Shown here: piece by piece, positions 1 through 5,767 of the stretch
How the letters are laid out: each line of letters opens with the position of its first letter
How positions within the stretch are numbered: the first letter of the stretch is position 1
Position numbers and translations under genes: made by a program
DNA from: Phoronis pallida
Taxonomy: Eukaryota > Phoronida > Phoronidae
Assembly: GCA_028565715.1 (NCBI GenBank)
Contig: JAOXYC010239793.1
Span: 1 to 10,403, forward strand
DNA: 10,403 bases
Direction of reading: 5' to 3'
Notes under the pieces: model-generated
The model's input: only the letters and a program-made list of their open reading frames with translations
What the model was told of the DNA's origin: nothing
Database searches by the model: none

Positions 1-385
1 TAAGCCAAAACAAATTTCAAGACACTTGAAGTTAATATCCTTGTACCTGTATTAATGGACAGTGGACCATTTTTTTTTCAAAATTTAAAAAACAAGCGGA
101 AATCGTTGTTATATCTTCATGTTCCTGTGCATCACCCAATCATTTTTAATAAGTGTGTTTAATTTATCTATTTGTCAGTTTGTATTTTAAATTTTTTACG
201 TTGTAATGGCAAGACTGACTGGAGACAAACTGGGATGCTATTTCTGTATCTATCTAGAAACATTACTCTTGCAAAATTGATACCATGAGCTAAGTCTATT
301 CATAAACAAGAATGGTTGAGAAAACTTGTATGCTAACAATTTGCAACACCAGAGCGCCATCTATTGATCAACAAAATAAGCTCAC
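1..385. other. Intron of HINFP, left edge of window
   Basis: AT-rich sequence after the donor of the 'KWPSGH' exon (minus strand). The expected following HINFP coding segment was looked for and not found, so this is read as intron. No repeat or RNA gene was recognised in it. Confidence 0.6.
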
Positions 386-510
386 CTGAACCTGATATGC
401 CCAGAAGGCCATTTGAAGTTGTGTACTTTCTTGAGGTGTCGTGTGAGGTGTGTCCCCCTCGTGTACTCCTTCTTACACTGGTGACACCGAAACATGACAC
501 TCTTCTGTTC
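386..510 (-). CDS. HINFP: HINFP exon: last C2H2 finger and 'NFKWPSGH' signature
   Basis: The acceptor is 'attttcag' right of 510 and the donor is CAG|GTGAGC at 385-384. The 125-bp exon starts in phase 0 and encodes finger '[24 protein letters not shown]', followed by [11 protein letters not shown]. The KWPSGH-RFR stretch after the last finger is the most diagnostic part of HINFP. It leaves two bases (AG) of an expected Arg codon, so at least one further exon lies left of the window. Confidence 0.94.
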
Positions 511-3500
511 CTGAAAATAATTCAAATATAAATGACATGGCATCTTTCACAAATTCCCGAATGTTGTGATGTAACGTTATAATTTACAAATAAAAACAAA
601 TGTCAGAATGGCTGGGTGCTTTTTGACGGCAGTTTGCCACGTCAAAACAGAACAAAGCACTCAAATGCTGTACTGTTTTAATTAAAAATATTTATTGAAG
701 ACTGTCATGGCTCTGACAAAAATGCGACACTGAGCTTGATGTCTTTTTTGACAAAAAGAGGTCACACCTACCGATATTCTGTCTGAAATGTTTTTATTTG
801 CATAATACTATACATAGTGAATATTCAAAATATTCCTTTTGTTTGAACAACATCAATAATGACAACATCTACCTAGCTAGGTAGCTTAGCAGTAGAGCAC
901 CATAACCAGCAATTGTGGGGACCTGGGTTTGATTCCCAGTTCAGTTAGGATGATTTTTTCTGTCTTTTCAAATTTATCACTTTCAGCCAGTAAATAAGAT
1001 ACATTAATTTGTGTTCTTATTGGACTCTTATCGGGTCTACTTGCTTCAAGCAAAAACAAATCCTCACGTGAAAAGGTGCACAGCGCCGCTCATGGGGTAA
1101 AACATATACTGGCTATATGCGCTATTATGCGTTAAATATCTGACAGAATTAGGACTAGCTGGGTAGCTTAGCGGTAGAGCACCATAACCAGCAATTGTGG
1201 GGACCTGGGTTCGATTCCCCATTCAGTTAGGATGATTTTTTCTGTCTTTTCAAATTTAATAATGAAAAATGTTTGAATGGCCACTTCTTTGTTCAATAAA
1301 AACCTGAATCGACTTTGCGACCCGCTGATGCCTATTGAGTAAGAATGAAGTTCAACACAGTTTTTTGAAAAAGGAACCTTTTGAATTTGTAAAAAGAAAA
1401 ACATTAAAACTATAAGGAATAGAAAATAGATGTGGGTAGCATGTAATTGACCTAATTTGAAGAATTTGCAATTTCATTGTGTGCAATTTTGCAAACAGTT
1501 CAGTTACCTGATGAGATGATGAGAAATGTTTGGCCAGAGATGAGAAATTCTTGCCCATGAATTTACAGCCATCGGCGCTACACTTGTAAAGGTCAGCGTT
1601 GTGTGTGTCCATGTGACGGTTCAAGTCAGTCAACATCTTATAACTAAAAATTGAAATTTTATAGATTAGAAATTATTAACCAAATAATCTAACCAAATGA
1701 ATAAACTTCTAAGCCCAGAATTGACCAAGAGTGATTACATCTGGACAAAATTCTTTATTTAAGACATAATGGTACAAAAAACAGCGCTTTTAAAGCTGTG
1801 CTCTTGGACAGAGTTTTATTGTCTTGTCAATCGAGACATTTATTTTATCTAACATTCATTCTAAGTCAACAAAATTCACTTACAAAACATTTTAGATTTT
1901 TTTGACTGGATTCAAAATTCATCAATGTTGTTGACATGCATAAAGCGGAATTTAAACATTGTTTTTTAAATAATGAAAGATAAAAGACAGTATGTTTACA
2001 ATTCTTTTCAATTTGCAACAAAAATAATTGCAAAATCAATGAGTTTTGAAAACTAAAAGTTCAGTGTTGTACAGAGTGTCTCCGAGTATGGTTAAATGTA
2101 AACTGAGTTTTGCACAATTATGCATTATCAAGGGTCATTAAAAATACGATTCTGACATTCAGTTTCGGATCTCCTTAATCAAGAAAGTTTTACCATAATT
2201 CCTCGAAGTCAATTACTTATCAATAAAAAACACACAAGAACAGCATGTTAAAGATCAAGATCCGCAGATTTTCTAAATCTATAAATATCACATCCTAAGC
2301 ACAGTTGGTAATAACAACTAATCCCCGACGATGAAAAAAGTAATCCCCAACACCCACCTGACCCCGCATTCTGTACAGACGTGAGGTTTGGCGTCCGTGT
2401 GTCGGTACTTCATGTGAGCCTTGAGTGCCGAGGGTGCCGGGCATGTCATGTCACAAAGTGGGCACTTGTAGTGGTTCACTGAAATACAACAATTATATAT
2501 ATATAAAATGTAATCAGATGATGAAAAACAGTCCAAACTAAAGTACCAGATACAAACTGAAGATAATTATAACGAAATAGTAAAGTAAAAAATCACAAAT
2601 ACATTTGTCTCGGATCACAAAACTAACCTGTGAACAAGACAAATAATTATATTTGACGAAAATTTGAAATTTTTACCGTTTACTGATTTTTACTTTACTA
2701 TTTTGTTATAAGTCGGTATAAGAACAAAGAAATGTTCAGTTGAAAAATATATCAAATTTGTATTTTTAATGTCATTGACTCGCCATTTTTAAACCTTTCA
2801 AACATTATAGAATGTATTCAAATCTAGACTAAAAATAGGTCGACAAAAGTTTAAACTTTGTAAGCAATCAACAATTCTGTAAAGGAGTTTTTTTGAGAAA
2901 ACTGAATTAAAAAACACCTTTTTAAAACCCTCTTGCACATTTAAGTTATACTTTGATTCAGTCATCATGCCAAGAATATATTATTTTTATTTTGTTTATT
3001 GTGTTCCTGTAAAAACTGGCCATGAAGCACATTCGTATTATAAACTATAAATAGTACATCTTGAACAGGTAGTATAATTATAAACATTTTCATTTAGCGA
3101 AAAAAAGAGAAAATAATAACACAATTAGCTAACAAAAAGTGTTCTTGATATGCTAATAAAGCAACATAAGGGTAGTTGTGTGATAAAATCAAGGTGCAAA
3201 TGCTGGTTGGTTATAATTTAACCCTCTAAAAACCCATCATTATTATAAAATTGAAATGCCATGGCAACTGCAGAACAATGCACCCATGCACACTGTATAA
3301 CTAATAGATAAACTAAAATCCTATAATCAGCTTGATTGATAAACTCCTCCCCCCCCTCTATTTTTCTCATTGGAAATTTACCCACATACAAAGGCTAGCC
3401 AAGTGAAAGGTTACATTTATTAAGGACAGGTTACGCACTTATTATGTTCATTGAATAGAGTGAATAGCCATAGTATTTCCAATAACTATTTGAAGACCTG

Positions 3501-5432
3501 CAGTGTTAAGAAAGGTATTTGATTTGCTCTCAATACAGACGAGTTTGTCAAATAACATGGTAGGTAGAATGCTTGCTATTTGAAGAGAGGAAAGACTCTG
3601 TTTTGGTGTTATATATAAAAGTGTTCACTTACTGGGTGAGATTTCTTTATGATGTTCAGACGTTTCAGCCCAGCTGCTCTGGGCTTTTCTCAATGACTGA
3701 TGTGTTATGGGACTTTTTTTCGACTGAGCACTTGATTGTATACTTGCGCGAGAACTACTCCCCTGTCATGGTTCAACAGGGGGCGCTGTATCCTGATTTT
3801 TATCGCTTCCTTGATTTTCCGCGAATACCAATGTTGTTCACTTAGACCAATGATTTTAGAGTTTTGGAGAGATACAGTATGTCCAGTTTTCATTGTATGT
3901 TCTCCAACTGCCGTGGGTCTATCAAGTTTCTTGTGTTCTTTTAATCTTGTGCCGAAATTCCTCTTGGTTTCACCTGGGAAGCAGTATCAGTCTCATCCTG
4001 CTTCCTAGGTTACACCAATATAGATGGTCAGGATTCTGGTCACAAGTTAATTGATAAATAACACATGATTGTTTCTCGATCGGGGTTCTGTCATTAGGTT
4101 TAACCAATTGATTGCGTATGGTGTTGAATGGTTTCATGTAAGACTTTACGCCACGAGACTTATATGTCCGTCCGAGTTTTTCCGACAGACCTTGATGTAC
4201 GGAATGGCTACTGTTGGGCCATTTTGTCTTTCAAAGGGTTAATGGTGAGGATGCTGATTGTAGATCCAATCGTCATAATCATTGACTCTTAATGCATTTC
4301 TGACATGGTTAATTTCCTCCAAACAGTCCTCATCTTGAAGAAATCTCACTAAGTGAACAATTTTACATAATACATCAAGTACTCGGGAGAGAATGAACAA
4401 TCTATTTCATCGTACTGGCTAAAAAACATGGTGGTTAAATGAGATACGATTGCCTTTTGCATTAGGTTTTTATTAGAATACCTCACGATCTGTCTGTACT
4501 TTGTAATACTCATTGCTTATATTGGGATTTTTTTCTTGATTCAGAACCTTAAAGCACTTTACAATACCCAATAACATTAAAGGCTCTTCTTGTAAGTTCA
4601 TGCAGTCTTATATGTTCAAACCTCATCCAAAGTATGTACCCATTCACACACACTCTCCCATGTAGATAAACCCCTACTAATTAAGCTATGACTGTGACTT
4701 GTTCAAATGAATGATGCAATAATTAGATCATAGACGATCATGCAGTTCCATGTACTTTATCTGATTTTTCATTATGTGAACAGTGTCAAAATGACCAGGG
4801 GCAAAATAGTTTGAATTCTTTCAAAAACAATTTCCACAAATACTGATCACTATCATTGCCCTTAAAATTTGTGTGTTAGTTAATGTGTTGGTCAAAATCC
4901 AGCATCAAAACGCAAATCATGGTGTACAAGTTAATGGCATGTGAGTAAAAATGTCAAAATAACTCTGTAAGGGGTGATCGGAGAGCATTGTGTCCGATAA
5001 AACCTAGACTTTAGCACAGGTTTCGACTTTATGGATCGGATACAAAGCTCTCAAATTGCACCCAACAGATTTAAAAAAAAAAAAAATTGACGCAGATGCA
5101 GGGAAGTTATGTTCAACAAAGGACTCCCACTCAAAATTTCAAGTTGATTTGCCTTTTGATGCCACTGAACTTGGACCAACACAGAGCCAGTTACCTTTAA
5201 AGAAATGAGACTTTTTGACCTGCACTCAAAATTCAAAATTTTGTTGACCATATAGAGCCCAGATTTGAACAGTATTTTTTATAAAGAAATATTTGATTGA
5301 TTAAAAAATGCAGTAAATTCATAAATTTCAAAAACTAGTATATACACTTACCATGATGTCGCATGTGATCCCTGAGCAGTCTTTCAGTACAGTATCTCTT
5401 ATTGCAGTGAGAACATTGATAGGTGTGCGACT
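386..5432 (-). CDS. HINFP: Histone H4 transcription factor HINFP (MIZF), partial gene: four internal exons, C2H2 fingers
   Basis: Four minus-strand exons (5432-5352, 2478-2358, 1643-1508, 510-386) join in frame through GT/AG introns into about 154 residues with five C2H2 zinc fingers. Exon phases agree at every junction (one base carried, then two, then none). The order and wording of the fingers match the C-terminal half of animal HINFP: '[18 protein letters not shown]', then '[13 protein letters not shown]', a finger ending 'DLNRHMDTH', a CX4C finger, and last '[22 protein letters not shown]'. In vertebrates HINFP is a nuclear protein that binds the histone H4 promoter and acts with NPAT in the G1/S induction of histone genes; this role is known from the family, not from the window. 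The N-terminal fingers lie upstream (right of 5432, not found here) and the exon after 386 lies left of the window. Frames are open with no sign of decay. Identification is firm. Confidence 0.93.
621..647. repeat. Small hairpin TTTTGACG...CGTCAAAA
   Basis: Perfect 8-base arms (621-628 and 640-647) around an 11-base loop. Outer flanks 'gtgctt' and 'aaagcac' can pair as well after an internal loop. Role unknown; it may be the relic of a small inverted-repeat element. Confidence 0.4.
874..976 (+). mobile_element. Short tRNA-derived SINE, copy 1
   Basis: A tRNA-like unit with an A-box-like 'TAGCTTAGCAGTAGAGC' and B box GGTTTGATTCC. The T arm (CTGGG/CCCAG) is perfect. The anticodon-arm loop is nine bases rather than seven, so it is not a working tRNA gene. 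A T6 run, a possible Pol III terminator, and the tail 'CTGTCTTTTCAAATTTA' follow. About 95% identical to the copy at 1156. No clear target duplication was seen. Confidence 0.75.
1156..1258 (+). mobile_element. Short tRNA-derived SINE, copy 2
   Basis: Same 103-bp unit as at 874, with five differences. It has consensus-like B box GGTTCGATTCC but a T stem with a mismatch. Upstream and downstream flanks differ from those of copy 1, so the pair reflects two insertions rather than a tandem duplication of a larger block. It ends in the same T6 and CAAATTTA tail. Confidence 0.75.
1508..1643 (-). CDS. HINFP: HINFP exon: second half of a split finger plus a CX4C finger
   Basis: The acceptor is 'tttttag' at 1650-1644 (minus) and the donor is CAG|GTAACTG. 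The 136-bp exon starts with the last base of a split Ser codon. It gives the His half of the finger begun in the previous exon (X12 spacing kept), then a CX4C-X12-HX4H finger 'YKCSADGC...KHFSSSH'. It ends in phase 0. Confidence 0.92.
1644..2357. other. HINFP intron without recognised content
   Basis: AT-rich intron that interrupts one zinc finger between its Cys pair and its His pair. I see no repeat, RNA gene or coding segment beyond a weak hairpin near 1783-1799. Confidence 0.7.
2358..2478 (-). CDS. HINFP: HINFP exon: '[13 protein letters not shown]' finger plus the first half of the next finger
   Basis: The acceptor is 'atttcag' at 2484-2479 (minus) and the donor is AG|GTGGGTG after 2358. 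The 121-bp exon encodes a CX2C-X12-HX4H finger and then the Cys pair (CTEC) of the following finger. The donor falls three residues after that second Cys, so this finger is shared between two exons and completed by the '[14 protein letters not shown]' segment at 1642-1601. Confidence 0.93.
2568..2710. mobile_element. Short TIR (MITE-like) element
   Basis: Two 27-28 base ends, 2568-2595 and 2684-2710, are inverse complements with one base difference and one A more or less. They enclose about 88 bp of AT-rich non-coding DNA. The outermost bases are TA on both sides, as a Tc1/mariner-type TA target duplication would leave. There is no transposase. That it is a MITE is inferred from structure only. 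Confidence 0.55.
3655..3696 (-). ncRNA. Hammerhead-ribozyme-like motif of the Penelope-like element (degenerate)
   Basis: On the minus strand, TTGAGAA and an extra A are followed by a perfect 7-bp stem (3685-3679 with 3673-3667), a 5-base loop, and then GAAACGTC. Penelope-like elements are known to carry minimal hammerhead ribozymes of the form CUGANGA-stem-GAAA near their ends. Here the first strand of the core departs at two positions, so cleavage activity is doubtful. Confidence 0.45.
3708..3974 (-). pseudogene. C-terminal part of a GIY-YIG endonuclease domain (Penelope-like), open fragment
   Basis: An open minus-strand frame from the Gly-Glu-Thr that follows YIG, through '[16 protein letters not shown]' and '[14 protein letters not shown]' to a stop at 3705-3707. 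R and E in 'TRLKEH' are the positions where GIY-YIG enzymes keep catalytic residues. The frame has stayed open for about 89 codons, so the insertion is not very old, but it is cut off from its upstream half by the hairpin insertion and frameshift. Confidence 0.82.
3971..4016. repeat. 42-bp hairpin insertion with CACC duplication inside the GIY-YIG motif
   Basis: 13-base arms (3972-3984 and 3998-4010, 12 of 13 pairing) surround a 13-base loop. CACC stands on both sides (3971-3974 and 4013-4016), as if duplicated on insertion. Taking out 42 bases would bring the minus-strand YIG codons next to the GETK codons. Read in frame, the insert adds a TAG stop. Confidence 0.6.
4876..5195. mobile_element. 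Foldback element, copy A
   Basis: Imperfect inverted repeat: 4882-4920 pairs with 5145-5185, and 4963-5001 with 5028-5071, around a centre near 5020-5030. The right arm aligns along its length with 6421-6527, so copy A and copy B are one repeat family. An A14 run (5071-5085) lies in the right arm. Non-coding; its short minus-strand ORF resembles that of copy B only because the DNA repeats. Confidence 0.65.
5352..5432 (-). CDS. HINFP: HINFP exon with a complete C2H2 finger (first in window)
   Basis: The acceptor is 'atcacag' just right of 5432 and the donor is G|GTAAGTG at 5351-5350. The exon is 81 bp, enters with two bases of a split codon and leaves with one, which makes a Val codon with the next exon. 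It encodes one finger, CX2C-X12-HX3H, including '[11 protein letters not shown]'. This is the finger directly before the '[13 protein letters not shown]' finger in HINFP. Confidence 0.92.
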
Positions 5433-5625
5433 CTGTGATGAATAAAACAAAAATTAACCATCATTTACAACATGTATACACAAATAACTTTCCTAACGGG
5501 CCCCCTGCTGCTTCAATCGATTTTTTTCAGCCAACAGAGCAAGGATTTGTAGTGCATGAGTGAATTTTTATAAAAAAAGCTCTTTGTATTTTTTCATTAT
5601 GATTAATGGCAACTTTTAACCACAG

Positions 5626-5767
5626 ATTAATAGGGTTTTGAACTTCATTGCTTCGAGACAAACAGAAGTTGGAGTCACATTAGCCATCACAGGCGTATGT
5701 GGGTTGCTATGGTACTCAAGAAGGCAGAGATGGTTACCTGTGGACAGGAAGGCTGTCTTAATTACAG
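5626..5767 (+). CDS. SDR exon 1 of those visible: membrane anchor and first Rossmann strand
   Basis: The acceptor is 'ttttaaccacag' and the donor is ACAG|GTAGGT. An in-frame TAA lies at 5617-5619 and there is no in-frame ATG, so coding must enter by splicing in phase 0. The exon encodes the hydrophobic segment 'VGVTLAITGVCGLLWY', a basic patch, and 'KAVLIT', the first beta strand of the Rossmann fold. The exact left edge depends on that splice site. Confidence 0.85.

Larger units (their letters stand above)
511..1507. other. HINFP intron carrying two short SINEs
   Basis: Non-coding between two HINFP exons, with GT/AG borders on the minus strand. It holds a small hairpin (621-647) and the two tRNA-like elements at 874 and 1156. 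The ORFs here are short and have no recognisable protein content. Confidence 0.75.
3600..4410 (-). pseudogene. Penelope-like retroelement remnant: RT end, linker, GIY-YIG endonuclease, 3' region
   Basis: Read on the minus strand in broken frames. Roughly 4395-4250 gives '[20 protein letters not shown]', like the end of a Penelope-type reverse transcriptase. 4188-4034 gives '[18 protein letters not shown]', 'PFNTIRNQL' and 'CVIYQLTC', the linker and first half of the GIY-YIG fold. 4025-4014 gives the Tyr-Ile-Gly of the second half after a frameshift. 3971-3708 gives '[20 protein letters not shown]', then 'TGHTV' and a stop. This order and wording are typical of GIY-YIG Penelope-like elements, which copy themselves by RNA and nick the target with this endonuclease. 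Frameshifts near 4190 and 4027, stops, an inserted hairpin and the missing RT core show that it is dead and 5'-truncated. It lies in a HINFP intron, in sense with HINFP. Confidence 0.88.
2479..5351. other. Large HINFP intron (about 2.9 kb) with several mobile elements
   Basis: Bounded by minus-strand GT at 5351 and AG at 2479. It contains the TIR element at 2568, the Penelope-like remnant at 3600-4410 and foldback copy A at 4876. The stretch 2711-3600 has no recognised feature apart from a C-run near 3349. 4410-4875 is unassigned; it has a weak inverted repeat around 4797-4864. Confidence 0.75.

Noticed and set aside
874-976. Functional tRNA gene
   Set aside because: It has A and B boxes but a nine-base anticodon loop and a second near-identical copy with the same 3' tail; a SINE fits better.
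3573-4008. Plus-strand ORFs of 90 codons
   Set aside because: They are antisense to the Penelope-like endonuclease remnant and have no protein-like features of their own.
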